This document shows, piece by piece, positions 24,125 through 35,400 of a stretch of 61,869 bases of DNA; the stretch's first letter is position 1; each line of letters opens with the position of its first letter. Below the pieces are notes generated by a model, which saw nothing but the letters and a program-made list of their open reading frames with translations, did not search any database and was not told the DNA's origin. The position numbers were made by a program, and so were the translations under genes. The DNA lies in the IMG/VR virus record IMGVR_UViG_3300021962_000105, positions 1 through 61,869 of that record. One strand, written 5' to 3'. Source of the DNA: a virus.

Positions 24125-25855
24125 ATGAATAATATTTTTCAGAAAAATAATATCCTAATTAGAGGTCTTCTAAACACGACCTATAATTTTTTACAGACGA
24201 CTTATAATCAGACTAGGAATGTCTTTACTACTGCATCTGCATGGGGACAAATTCTATTCGTTTTAGAGAACTTGTCTCAACTTATACTTTATTTTATCGA
24301 AGATTCCATTACGGAACTAAACATCTATGAAGCAACTAGGGACTATTCAATTAGAAGTTTAGCTAGAATCTCAGGATATGATCCTGCTAGATCTATGGCG
24401 GCTCAAGGAGAAATTGCAGTTTCATGGAATCTGACTACAACAGCACAGGTTGGCGGAGGAGCAGTTATCATTCCGGAAAATACTAGAATCCAGTGTCAAC
24501 AAAATGGACTTGCCTACACGATAGTGATTAACGGGCCAAGGGTAAAAATTCCTTTAGTTAGAGATAATATAACAAAATTTAAAATAGTTCAAGGTGCTTT
24601 TTCAACGACTACTTTCACAGGAAGTGGAAATGCCCTTCAGAGTTTTAACGTTCCAGTAAAGGGGGGTGTTTATGTTGATCAATTTTATGTTGATGTTTAT
24701 GTGAACGATAACAAATGGAAGAGATATGATTCTCTCTATGATATTCCTCTAGAAGGAGAAGGTTATCTTTCCAAGTCTGGTATTAGCGAAGGGATTGATA
24801 TTTACTTTGGAAATTCCAATTTTGGTAAAGTTCCTCAGCCTGGTGCATTCATCAAAGTTAACTACCTTTTAACTGCTGGTTTCTTAGGAAATGTTAGATC
24901 TACTGCAACTTCAAAAATCACCTATAAATTTTTGGATCAAGGAACAGATCTATTTGGTAGCGAAGTAAATCTAAACGACTTCCTTCAGATAGTTAACACT
25001 GTAGATCCTTCATTCGGAGCAGATTCTGAACCCATTAACATTACTAGACTGGCAGCCCCAAAGACGAGTAGAGCTTTCGTATTTGCAAATGCTGCAAACT
25101 ATGAAATTTATCTTCAGAGATTCAATATTTTCTCTCAGATCCAGGCGTTCTCTACCTTTGATGATGAATATTTAGACGACGACAACGTGGTTTATCTTTA
25201 TTTGGTTCCTGACGTGACTTTAGGTCTTGGATCAAATGAGGATTACTTTAGCATTCCTCTATCTTCCTTCCTCCTTACCCAAGCTCAAAAGCTTGCCATT
25301 CTAAATCTAATCGAAGACTCTGGATCCATGATTGCCACTACTGTTGTTAAAATTGTAGAGCCAAAAATTTCCAGATATGTGGGAAATGCTATTATAACTG
25401 TTTTTGAAGGATTTGATCCCGACATAATTAAAGACCAAATTCAGTCTACAATTTCGGAATATTTTATAAACCTGAAGAGAAGAGATAAAATTCCAAAGTC
25501 CGATATGATTGCTTTAATAGAGTCTATTCCTGGGGTGGATTCTGTTTCTTTTTATTTTGTTGGACAAGCAAACGAAGCTTACCATGCTACTGTTGACGTC
25601 CTCCCCAATGTTAGTACCAGTGAATTGAATACTAATATTGGATTTGACGATTTTGGAGACATTATTATCGGAAGAGGAGAACTGGTAGTTATTAGAGGAG
25701 GATGGAACGACAGATATGGAAACTTCTATGAAGTAGGAATAGTCCCAGGAAAACCTTCTGCTTTGAACATCTCTATCAAAGGAATAGTTCCTGTTAACTA
25801 TCTCTCAGAACTGAGCGCTGAAACTAAGGCCCAATTAATAGCTGCAAATAAATAA
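24125..25855 (+). CDS. 6: Baseplate wedge protein gp6-like (baseplate J family)
   Basis: This 576-residue protein has an N-terminal helical part (LFVLENLSQLILYFIEDSI), then a beta domain with YLLTAGFLGNVRSTATSKIT (about residues 243-262), the G-x-x-G-N-V signature of baseplate J proteins. Near residues 455-475 is PKSDMIALIESIPGVDSVSF, the usual end-domain motif. In T4, gp6 forms the inner ring of the wedge around the hub. It follows gp25, as in T4 and P2-like phages. T4 gp6 is 660 residues. Confidence 0.85.
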   Translation: MNNIFQKNNILIRGLLNTTYNFLQTTYNQTRNVFTTASAWGQILFVLENLSQLILYFIEDSITELNIYEATRDYSIRSLARISGYDPARSMAAQGEIAVSWNLTTTAQVGGGAVIIPENTRIQCQQNGLAYTIVINGPRVKIPLVRDNITKFKIVQGAFSTTTFTGSGNALQSFNVPVKGGVYVDQFYVDVYVNDNKWKRYDSLYDIPLEGEGYLSKSGISEGIDIYFGNSNFGKVPQPGAFIKVNYLLTAGFLGNVRSTATSKITYKFLDQGTDLFGSEVNLNDFLQIVNTVDPSFGADSEPINITRLAAPKTSRAFVFANAANYEIYLQRFNIFSQIQAFSTFDDEYLDDDNVVYLYLVPDVTLGLGSNEDYFSIPLSSFLLTQAQKLAILNLIEDSGSMIATTVVKIVEPKISRYVGNAIITVFEGFDPDIIKDQIQSTISEYFINLKRRDKIPKSDMIALIESIPGVDSVSFYFVGQANEAYHATVDVLPNVSTSELNTNIGFDDFGDIIIGRGELVVIRGGWNDRYGNFYEVGIVPGKPSALNISIKGIVPVNYLSELSAETKAQLIAANK

Positions 25856-25859
25856 CAAT

Positions 25860-26432
25860 ATGCCACTAGACTATTCCCCATATTTTCCACCAAACGGTAA
25901 AAATGCCTACACCAATTTACCAGTAGTCCCTTCTACTAACTCCACTTCTAATACTGCTAGTGGGTTAAAGTATAAGACTTTTACTACTAGCTTTGATACT
26001 GTTACCGACACTTATTCGACTGCAGCTTTAGCCGAGATTAGATCTTACAATCTTGGTTGTACCGGATATAGAATGATTCTAGTCTCTTCCGCTGGAAATT
26101 ACACATACGCTCCATGTCAAACCAATCAGGAGTACATTGACATTATGAATCAAATGCCAAAGGGGGATATGAAGAGAAGATATTATCTATTTGATCAGAC
26201 AGAAAATGTCTTTGACGTAACAGATTCTATTAATGATAATGCTTACACCGGATTTGATTATAAGGAACAGATTTTTCCTAGAACTCTCTCTAATTTGATT
26301 TACGCAAATCCACAAAAAATTCCAATCTTGGATAAATTCCAGAGGGTAGTTTTTGCTCTAATTGAAACAGTAAAAGAAATAAAAAACTATTTTAACTATA
26401 CAGTTCCCTTTAATAACAGAAGAGTTTTCTAA
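25860..26432 (+). CDS. Baseplate-region hypothetical protein
   Basis: This 190-residue protein starts four bases after the gp6-like gene and ends two bases before the next. Its N-terminus is Pro/Asn/Thr-rich; residues 130-190 form a helical segment (KFQRVVFALIETVKEIKNYF). No known wedge family can be assigned, but its position between gp6-like and tail-protein-I-like genes implies a baseplate component. Confidence 0.58.
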   Translation: MPLDYSPYFPPNGKNAYTNLPVVPSTNSTSNTASGLKYKTFTTSFDTVTDTYSTAALAEIRSYNLGCTGYRMILVSSAGNYTYAPCQTNQEYIDIMNQMPKGDMKRRYYLFDQTENVFDVTDSINDNAYTGFDYKEQIFPRTLSNLIYANPQKIPILDKFQRVVFALIETVKEIKNYFNYTVPFNNRRVF

Positions 26433-26434
26433 AG

Positions 26435-29400
26435 ATGGCTAATCTACACTTAAGATTTTTTGATAAACAGGGGGATCCTTTAAATTTTCAGTATATTGGA
26501 CCGACCGGTTCTTCTGTTCTGGACAGTAGTTTCGCTTATTTTTCGATTAATTCCGGAACTACACCTGCTCAAGGGTATATGTCCTTTGTTGATGCGGATG
26601 CAGTTGATCCTAAAATCTACATTAACACTATAGATAGGAACGGATCTAGTTCAGTTTCGTGGGCTAATTCTGTTCTTGATTCGATAGTAGACGGGGCGAA
26701 GATTAGAGTTAATCTGTCTGTTTACCCTGCTCAAAATTTAAGTTTTAATGTTACGGACGTTTCTATTTCAGGAACTACGATAACTCTTTCTATTTCTAAA
26801 GTGCTTGGTTCTACGATTATTTCTAATCAGAACAACATCACTATGACCACTGTCTACCAGAATCTTCCTGGCGGATATTTCTATGGTGAGATGTACTTTG
26901 ACCCAGTTTCTGCAGGTCTTTATGAGAACCAACAGATATTTATAGTTCAGCAGTTTGTCGTTGGGGGAACAGGTGAACTTGGATACCCGCATACAAATGC
27001 AACAGGCCCCACCGCAGGAACCCCTCTTTGGAGAACCAGATGGGAAAATGATACCTACGGGAATACAGATGTTAGTGATATAATTTTCACCTATCAGATA
27101 ACCCAGAATGACCCAGACATTGCAGGAGAACCTGCGATTGTCAACTATCAGAATATTGCAATCCCTGTCGGAGGGACTTCAGCAGACTTTTATTCTATTG
27201 CCTATCCTGGATACGTCCAAACCCCATCGGTAGATTCGACTGCTCTATCAATCAACGTTGCTCTTAATGCTCCAGATATTGCTGCAGAAGTTTATGAAAG
27301 AAGACTAATAGTAGAAGATATAACTTCAGGAACCCCCGAGAAGATTGTAGAAATTCTATTCTATGGTCAGATTATCGGGGAAGACTCCAGATTAGATGTT
27401 TTGACCGCAAACTTGGGAAGAGCATTCTATCAGTCAGATTCTACGATTCTTCGTCAGCACAACCCATATGAACCCTTTCCAAACTGGGTAGAGATCAACG
27501 AGAAGAGAAAAGAGCTGATGGTTGCTGGGGAGGAAATATTCCCATATATTGGAGCTTATAAAGGACTTATTGGAGCACTTCAGTTCTTCGGATACCAAGA
27601 TCTTAGGATTAAGGAATACTGGTTAAATCTTGCTTATCAAAAAGTAAAAGTTAGTCCTCTTCTAGAAAACCAAATGTTCTTGGACAAGTACGACCAAAGT
27701 TTTATGGTAAATCAGTCCTTCTTGATTGCAGATCTTCTAGATAATGAGAACAGTGGAAAATATAGACTTGAGCAGACTTACGGACCAGATGGGGATGGAA
27801 ACTATGTTCTGGATGTTTCCGGAGAAGACACTCTAATTCCTAGCAAAACTTATAAAAAGACTTCACTATTTGGCCTTTACTATGACATCAACAGAGCTTC
27901 TGCTATTGAGGATGAATATGGGTATCCTATAGTTGAGGAATCTTTCCTCTTTAGTCAGGAGGAAATCCTAACAAAACTATTTGCTTTAAAGCAAAGACTT
28001 AAACTCACTTATCTTCCTCTAAATGCAAAAATCGTAGACATTACAGGGGAGGGAGTTTACTTTGAAGTTTATAATACAAAATCCTGGACCGACACAATGG
28101 AAAGAACCGACATCGACTCGGGATTCTACTTTGATGTCAAATCCAACCCACCGAAGGGATTTATTGAGGATCTAAGAGCTTTTGGCCTTAGAACTTATCC
28201 AAATGCAATCCAGACCCCGATGAACTATTATGACGACTTTACTTATAATGTCGGAGTTACAGGGGCAAGCGGAAATGCTTTTATATTTACTGGGGCAACC
28301 GGGATCGTTTCTAATGGGTTCAATCCAACTTTGACTCTTCAGAAGGGGAAATCCTATAACTTTGATCTAACTACAATTGGGTATAATTTTTATCTAACTA
28401 CCAGCCCTTCATATAGTCAAGTTGATCCTTTGGGTGTTACTAATAATGGAGCGAGTGGGGGAACTGGAGGTGCAGTTACAATCAACGTCAATCCACAGGA
28501 ACAGCCAACAATCTATTATTATTCGAATGTCACCCCTTACTTGAAAGGGTCTATCAATATTATCGATGCACCAGCTTCTGACTTAGGAAACATATCCCTA
28601 CCATTAGAGTCCAGCCAGATCTATACCCCAGGTCAGAATACTGCCATGCAGACTGCAATCTCTAATTTCTATTATCTAAAAGAAAATGGGCAGATTAAAT
28701 CTCTAGGGGATGGAACAACGGATCCGGTAGAATTTATTGACCCTGCAACTGGTCAGCCATACCAAAACCCAATAGGAATGCCTATCATTCTAGAAACTAT
28801 TCTAGATGACTGGATCTGGGATGAAATGGGGGTTAGTTGGTCTTCTTTGAATCTCCCAGAATTTAAAGTTGGGGATCTAGTTGACATCAAAACTTTCCAG
28901 GATCCTTATGGCCCTTTTTATGGACCAACTGGGCCAACTGGAGTTACCGGATGGACAGGAACTACCGGAGGTGGCGGGGGACAGATTGTAAATACTTTCT
29001 ATGATACTCAGACCTATACCGTTAAGCTTTCTTCGACTCTAACAAATACGAATCTAACGGTAAATCTATTAACTTCTGCTATCCAGGAGATGCAGCTTCT
29101 AACCTGGGCGAATATCAATTTCTCGAATTATAATGAAGTTGAATGGATAGTAGAAAAACCAGCAACCCAACCAGGAAGTCCTTACTACTTTGAGTATAGA
29201 GGAGCTATCATGGACTACTACAAGCTTGCCCACTTCCTTCCTTATGTAGGAGAATATACGGTCACTTGTAACATCTATGACTCTTATAACTTTAGAGCGA
29301 ATGTCATTAAGAAGTCTTTGATTAAAGTCGATCCAGTAGAAATCCAGCTGGATGCTTGGTCTAGATATAGAGAAAATGAATACTACTCCTGGAATCAGAC

Positions 29401-30730
29401 AGTTAGAGACTGGAATTCTTATAACTCGATCTGGGAATACCCGGCAGAAGGAAAAACTTACGACCAATTATTAAAACAGCTTCCTCCCGAAATTATAGAG
29501 TTTTCTACTTACGGAAACAATGTTCAAGGAACTCAGGACATGCTCGTAAGGGTTTCAGATCTCCCGATCGGAGCTTCTGGAAATATAGTTCTTTCCCAGA
29601 ATCTTTACAACATCACTCAGGCTTATTCAACTAAGATTTCTGGAAATCAATACAATTATGTCACGATCTTTACAGATCAAGACCACGGATTTGTAGAAGG
29701 GGCTAAGATTTTCATTAGAAATTCATCACCTCAGATCAACGGAGCCTGGTATGTGACTATACCAGATGGAGCAACCGGGAATTCTTTCCAGATCCCAGTT
29801 CCTTTAGCGACAGATTCTGCAAACACTGCATTTAGCGCAGGTATTGGATCTACTGGGGGAAATACTATCCTTTATATTGTATCAACCTACTATCCAAACC
29901 AGACAGTTACTGGGGGTGGAGATATAGACATTCGGGTTAACGGGAGATCCATCGGAGCAACTTCAGCCGGGGAATCTCTTCAATCAACAGTAAACTCAAT
30001 AGTGGAGGTTGTAAATTCAGTTTATACCCAGCCCGACTATATTGCCGGAGTCACTGGGCCAAATTCTATCCCAGCTACTATCAATATTCTTGCTAATACA
30101 GATTCTGGAAATATAGGAAATGGAGACATCCTAACTGCAGTAGTTACTGGAGCTTTGGAGATTGTTTCTATCGACCCAACCCTTTCCGGAGGGGCAACCG
30201 AGTCTAGTGGATACATTTCTTGGAACCAAAATTACGGATCATTCCCGGATGAAAATCTTAGATATTGGGGTTATCTTACTCTAAACTGGGATTCGATACC
30301 AACTTCGACTTGGGATCAAGCTTATGCTCACGGATGGTATGACTTCGAGTATGATAATGGATGGCTAGGAGGATTTGAAATCCATAGTGCTAAAGTTGGA
30401 GATAACATCAAAGTTAGCACGGGAAATGAGACTTATCCTTTCCCAGTTGGGGTTACTTTCAGTGCAACCGGGGGAGTTACCGGACCAACTGGATACATTA
30501 CACTCTCGGGGGCAGCTTCGGAATTGAACGAGTCTACAGAACCTCACATCTCCAATTTCTACTATCAAGTAATTCCTTACGGATATGGGGATCTTTTAAC
30601 TACAGATGGACCAATTGAGACCTCGTTTTCTTTTGTTGGAGCAACATCTGGGCCATTTACAGTTCCTCCAACTATTCCGGGATCTGCACCCGAACTGGTA
30701 GTTTCTTTCACATATGCAACTGGACCTTAA
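26435..30730 (+). CDS. Large baseplate wedge protein, tail-protein-I/gp7-like
   Basis: This 1431-residue protein has a beta-rich start and, at about residues 345-395, YEPFPNWVEINEKRKELMVA and PYIGAYKGLIGALQFFGYQD. The latter is close to the conserved core of tail protein I and of wedge proteins that follow gp6. Further segments are beta domains, a short GXY repeat (residues 830-850), and a module at about 1073-1120 (DQDHGFVEGAKIFI; GNSFQIP) shared with the 1999-residue protein at 43679. T4 gp7 is 1032 residues and is the wedge initiator. A gp7-like role is inferred from order and size. Confidence 0.7.
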   Translation: MANLHLRFFDKQGDPLNFQYIGPTGSSVLDSSFAYFSINSGTTPAQGYMSFVDADAVDPKIYINTIDRNGSSSVSWANSVLDSIVDGAKIRVNLSVYPAQNLSFNVTDVSISGTTITLSISKVLGSTIISNQNNITMTTVYQNLPGGYFYGEMYFDPVSAGLYENQQIFIVQQFVVGGTGELGYPHTNATGPTAGTPLWRTRWENDTYGNTDVSDIIFTYQITQNDPDIAGEPAIVNYQNIAIPVGGTSADFYSIAYPGYVQTPSVDSTALSINVALNAPDIAAEVYERRLIVEDITSGTPEKIVEILFYGQIIGEDSRLDVLTANLGRAFYQSDSTILRQHNPYEPFPNWVEINEKRKELMVAGEEIFPYIGAYKGLIGALQFFGYQDLRIKEYWLNLAYQKVKVSPLLENQMFLDKYDQSFMVNQSFLIADLLDNENSGKYRLEQTYGPDGDGNYVLDVSGEDTLIPSKTYKKTSLFGLYYDINRASAIEDEYGYPIVEESFLFSQEEILTKLFALKQRLKLTYLPLNAKIVDITGEGVYFEVYNTKSWTDTMERTDIDSGFYFDVKSNPPKGFIEDLRAFGLRTYPNAIQTPMNYYDDFTYNVGVTGASGNAFIFTGATGIVSNGFNPTLTLQKGKSYNFDLTTIGYNFYLTTSPSYSQVDPLGVTNNGASGGTGGAVTINVNPQEQPTIYYYSNVTPYLKGSINIIDAPASDLGNISLPLESSQIYTPGQNTAMQTAISNFYYLKENGQIKSLGDGTTDPVEFIDPATGQPYQNPIGMPIILETILDDWIWDEMGVSWSSLNLPEFKVGDLVDIKTFQDPYGPFYGPTGPTGVTGWTGTTGGGGGQIVNTFYDTQTYTVKLSSTLTNTNLTVNLLTSAIQEMQLLTWANINFSNYNEVEWIVEKPATQPGSPYYFEYRGAIMDYYKLAHFLPYVGEYTVTCNIYDSYNFRANVIKKSLIKVDPVEIQLDAWSRYRENEYYSWNQTVRDWNSYNSIWEYPAEGKTYDQLLKQLPPEIIEFSTYGNNVQGTQDMLVRVSDLPIGASGNIVLSQNLYNITQAYSTKISGNQYNYVTIFTDQDHGFVEGAKIFIRNSSPQINGAWYVTIPDGATGNSFQIPVPLATDSANTAFSAGIGSTGGNTILYIVSTYYPNQTVTGGGDIDIRVNGRSIGATSAGESLQSTVNSIVEVVNSVYTQPDYIAGVTGPNSIPATINILANTDSGNIGNGDILTAVVTGALEIVSIDPTLSGGATESSGYISWNQNYGSFPDENLRYWGYLTLNWDSIPTSTWDQAYAHGWYDFEYDNGWLGGFEIHSAKVGDNIKVSTGNETYPFPVGVTFSATGGVTGPTGYITLSGAASELNESTEPHISNFYYQVIPYGYGDLLTTDGPIETSFSFVGATSGPFTVPPTIPGSAPELVVSFTYATGP
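28922..28984 (+). repeat. Short collagen-like GXY repeat in wedge protein
   Basis: About six GXY triplets (GPTGPTGVTGWTGTTGGG) lie inside the 1431-residue wedge protein. The same type appears more regularly in the two fibre genes at 49718 and 51190, so the motif is reused through the tail. Confidence 0.7.
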
Positions 30731-30742
30731 TAAATAGAAGAA

Positions 30743-32473
30743 ATGTCAATACCTTTAAAAATATATCAGTATCAATCGGTAGTTTACACAGACACTACTA
30801 CAGGAGCAAGTCCTTTTACTCTATCTTGGGCTTTCGCTGGAGGAATACCTTCTAGCGGAACTGCATCCACAGAAACAGTTCTTTATAACGTTCCTGGATT
30901 TTACACCGCCTCATTGACGGCAACTGACATCTATGGGACAACAAAAACTTTGGTTGAACCCAGTTTGATTGAAGTTGCTGCAAGTAGCTTAATTGGTGGG
31001 ATTTCCGGTCCTACCCCTTCTAAGGTTAGGATGAACGAAACTTATCAGCTCGACGATGCGAGCGTAGGAGATCCTTATCCTGCAATTAGCTGGCTTTGGA
31101 CACTTCCGTATGGGGTGACGGCAGGAACTCAAAATGTTGGAGTTACCGGATACATTGATTGGTATACTCTTACTGGAACTTATTCGGGCTCTCCTGGATC
31201 AATTTATGATGGAATCATAAATTTAACTGCAAGCAATGGATTCAACCCAACTTCATCATCTGCAGTTGTTCAAGTTGAAAAACTTGGCCCTTCGGAAATC
31301 CTATTTATGAATGCTACTGGGCCTGCCAGTTCTATTGTAACTACCGGGTTTATCGGCAGCGTTCCTCTTTCTATCGTTCCCCCTAACAATCCTATTTCCA
31401 GCATAGATTTTGGATATCCAGTAGATCACTGGTTAGTTAAAACCGATTTTAGATTTAGAGGGCTTTCGAATACAACTAACGAGTATTTCCATTCGACGAA
31501 TGAGAGTGGACAGGTGATGATTCTCACAGGACTTTGGAATATCCAGATGTTTATGGATATAATTCCTGGATTTATCGTGATAGACGGATCTCTTTATACC
31601 GACTACTCTTCCGTACCTGTTAATGCCGCAATAGGAACTGGGCTCTATGTCATCCAGAATCAATCTCCAGAATTTTTTCTTGCAGATGAGTCTGACTTCT
31701 TAGAAGGACTTTACAATAATAACAACTACAGCATCCAGTTGTTTAACACGATGCTTAGTAACCCATATAAATCTCTGCATAGTGGAAATCTCCAATATGT
31801 AAATACGACTCAATATAACTTTCCTCCTGGACTAACCGGGATGTCTTATATAGATCCATTGGGCATGGGAGCTTCTGGTGAAAATCCAATGATTTATTCA
31901 CCTGCTTATCTTCAGAGTCTTCTAGGAGCACCTCCAAGTCCTCGATATACTGTTTATATCACTGCAGTCGTTGCAGCAGTTCCATATGGTGCAACTGCAG
32001 AAATTGGTCTAATCGGGTTAACCGGTAATGATCCTCTCACGAGTGGAAATTTCCTAGTTGCTCAAAACAACTCCAATGGTCCCGGGTTTGTTCAATATTT
32101 AAACAATGCAATCAATGCTTCTATTCCAGGAGGAACTGGATTTATTGATTTTGTAGCAGGACCTCAATTTAATTGCAGCTACAACGGACCTTCTGGAGCT
32201 TCTTATAATCCCACCAACTATAACGGAGTTATTTTAAGAATCTTGAACAATACTTTGGTTCAATCCGTTACCATTAGCGATAACTCAGCGTCTCTCTCTA
32301 GCTCATACACACCAAATATACCGTTTGCTCCATTTGCTGCAGATACTAACAATGCTCAAGGATCTACTGAAACATGTAGTGGCCTTGCTTCTACTATTCT
32401 TACATCAATTGTAGGGGCTGGTCCAGGAGCATATAATAGTTTTACCCTAGGAGGAACAGTGGGATACCCATAA
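30743..32473 (+). CDS. Tail protein with N-terminal PKD-like domains
   Basis: This 576-residue protein starts with a PKD-like fold: TTGASPFTLSWAFAGG and VLYNVPGFYTASLTATDIYG (residues 1-75), the typical G-x-Y-x-x-x-L-x-x-x-D strand. A second similar unit follows at about 90-165 (PSKVRMNETYQLDDASVGDP). The rest is Gly/Ser/Thr-rich beta structure. PKD domains are common in surface and adhesion proteins, so attachment to a host polysaccharide or protein is plausible. It stands between the wedge and the propeller-like protein and is probably a fibre or baseplate-periphery protein. Confidence 0.65.
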   Translation: MSIPLKIYQYQSVVYTDTTTGASPFTLSWAFAGGIPSSGTASTETVLYNVPGFYTASLTATDIYGTTKTLVEPSLIEVAASSLIGGISGPTPSKVRMNETYQLDDASVGDPYPAISWLWTLPYGVTAGTQNVGVTGYIDWYTLTGTYSGSPGSIYDGIINLTASNGFNPTSSSAVVQVEKLGPSEILFMNATGPASSIVTTGFIGSVPLSIVPPNNPISSIDFGYPVDHWLVKTDFRFRGLSNTTNEYFHSTNESGQVMILTGLWNIQMFMDIIPGFIVIDGSLYTDYSSVPVNAAIGTGLYVIQNQSPEFFLADESDFLEGLYNNNNYSIQLFNTMLSNPYKSLHSGNLQYVNTTQYNFPPGLTGMSYIDPLGMGASGENPMIYSPAYLQSLLGAPPSPRYTVYITAVVAAVPYGATAEIGLIGLTGNDPLTSGNFLVAQNNSNGPGFVQYLNNAINASIPGGTGFIDFVAGPQFNCSYNGPSGASYNPTNYNGVILRILNNTLVQSVTISDNSASLSSSYTPNIPFAPFAADTNNAQGSTETCSGLASTILTSIVGAGPGAYNSFTLGGTVGYP

Positions 32474-32489
32474 AAGATAAATAAGACAA

Positions 32490-35400
32490 ATGCCATCTAC
32501 CGGAGCGTATATAAATCAAGCACAACTAGACGGGTTCAACAATGTTTGGGCCGTAGGAAGAGATCTCAGCAAATTTGACGGGACAATTTTAACATATTAT
32601 GACTACCTAAATTCTGCTGTCCCCAGCAACAATCCATACTATCTTGACACTAGAAGTATTTCTATAGACGAGGACAACACCAAATGGGTTGGCTGTGCAT
32701 ACATACCGACACTTCCAAGCTCCTTGATTTTCAACGTTCAAGGACCATATGCTGCAACGGGCCAAAGCTGGACTCCTTTTGATATTATAGGGGCAACTGG
32801 ACTAGCGGTTGATGTTCCCACCATCTATGCTTCACCTTATGGGGAAGAGGTTTTAGCATTCATATCCTCTTTGAATGGAGGATCTGGAACTGGACCAGTT
32901 GGAGTTTATGGGGTAACCGGAGGAAGTCTTTATGTCTACAACAAGATCTTAACTACTTGGACCGAACCAGCCGAAAATTTCATTTGGCCCCACATTTATG
33001 ACATCAAGGCAAAGGGAATTCTGGGATCTACATATGAATATTATTTAGCTACGCCGCAGGGAATTTATATTATTCCTCCCGGAACTCTGGAAGTTTCTAG
33101 TTTCCTAGGTGGACAACCTTATGTTGAACAGGCTAACATCTGGAACAGCAAAAACACTTCACTCCCTTCTGATACCATTTACTCTCTAGATTTTGACGAG
33201 AATGGCCACCTATGGATTGGTACAGATTCAGGGTTAGCATATTGGGATGGAAGTAAATTTTATGTTTGGGATTCTTCTTCTCTCACCGGGCTACTGTCTA
33301 ATGAGATTATGATGGTCCAAAGCAGACCAAACGGACACGTCTTTTTTACTGCAGGGAATCCTGAAAAGGGAGAAGGAACTGGTTTTTACTATTTTAATGG
33401 GGACACTCTAACCAACTACAATTCTTCTAACTCGAGCCTTCCAAGCGATGATGTATATTCAATCATGCTGGTCGGAGATAAATCCTCTAATAACGGAACT
33501 GTCCTCTATCCAAACGACATCATCCTAGTTTCCGGGAATAACATTGGATTCTTCGACTATACAATTCCCCACATCTATGCCACTTCTAAATATGCAGGAA
33601 CTACCGGATGGAATTTTGTAGACTATACCCCAACCACAGAAGCCCTCCCCACAGACGAAGCTAAGCTTCCCAAGGCAAACAAATACACTTGGACTTATCC
33701 TTCCTGGAGAAACTATCAGAGTTCATATCTTCAGTATAAGCATCCCGGGTTAGATCCAAGAAATTTATTCCTGGAAGCTAATTTGAAAGCAATTGCAGAT
33801 GGAAGAGCGGGTGAACAAGACTATTGGAACCTGGGTAGAATCCCTAATTTTGACGCAGTCCAAACTGCCCAGTCCTTACAGGATGCTACCTGGGTAGATG
33901 GAATAACCGGGGGAACCGGAGATGTTAAAATTACTTCTACAGCATACATAGATGAAAAATATGTCTTCGGAGGATATAGCACAGATCAAAGCGTCTACTT
34001 TGGGTTAAAAAATAATCTGGAAGACCTTATAGTTTCTAACCCAAACCCAACATATTCTTTTTATCAGCCTTGGGCAGGTCAGTCTTTCGGATTTGTCTCC
34101 TACTATAATAAAGCTGGACAAGTTCAAGACGTTCTGACCATTAGAGGTTTAGAAACTGAAGTTCATGATGTTCAGACCTCGACCGACGAAAAATCTCTAT
34201 ATGTTCTAGGAACTTACAAGGGATACATTGAGATTGGAGGATTAATTTACTCTTCGACATATCCGGGAGCAGGAGGTATGACAGGACCAACTGGTGGCCC
34301 TATCGGATTCTCTAACATCCAAACCCCAGGAATAACAGGAAGTCCATACACTTACCCTTGGATCTACGACGGAACACAAGCTATCCCAGCCACTGGTCCA
34401 TTCGTCCCAGATACTTCGGTTGTTAACGATCTCAAGACATCTATTTTCTTAATGGAAATTGATAAGAACATAGGAAGTGAGTCTTCCTATGGAGGAATAA
34501 ACTTTGGCGTGACGGGTGCTCTTGGATCTTCATACAGAGTTAAGGATTTTAGAATATTCCCTGGAGCTAGCTCTGGATATAACCCAAATTCTTCTTCCAC
34601 TTCAATAGACACAATATTATACGGCTCAACTCTTTCTCTTTCTGTTTCTGACTATGAAGTTGAAATAGTTGGAACTTTGGAGGGAGGAATTTCAACATAC
34701 AAGGACGATTATGGGAGAGATTTAGATCTTCCGTCTACCTCCGGATTTCTGTTCTCCTCTTGCCCTACCGGACCTTCTTATTTAAAGGGAGGATTTTGGA
34801 TTTCTCTTGGGACTGAATTGGAATTGCTAAAGACTCAAGTCACCTCAGGAACAGGTGGAAATGTAATATTTAATTCTGTTCAGAAGGATCAAGGAACTTT
34901 AACTTATTTGATTACCGGAACCTCGGATACGTATTCTTTTAACTTTATAGGATCTACTTTGATCGGTGGAACAACAGGATCAAATTCTCCTTTCTATTTG
35001 GTTTCTAGCTACACCCCCTCTCTTAGTTCCTATAATTTTATTCAGACCAATAGTGCTCCCGTAGATCAGTATCAAGGAATTGATTCTGCTTATTTAGATG
35101 GAAAATATTACTGGGCTACTTTCTATTCTGGAACTGGGTCTTTTGGGTCTTATTCAATCTCAGAAGAAGTTGATTATAATGGATACAGCATTTTAACTGC
35201 TGAGATTACCCCTTCCGAGTCTTTGACTCAAATCTACTCAAATAAAGTTCTCCCTGTGGATCTAAATTCTACTTCTTTGGGAATGGACGATCTTGAAGTG
35301 GGAAGAGAAAGACAGAGATTTTATTCTTTCTTCTCACAAGGAGGAACTGCTTCTAATAATATCTATAAGGTTAATCCTAGCGGCGGATTAAACGGATCTA

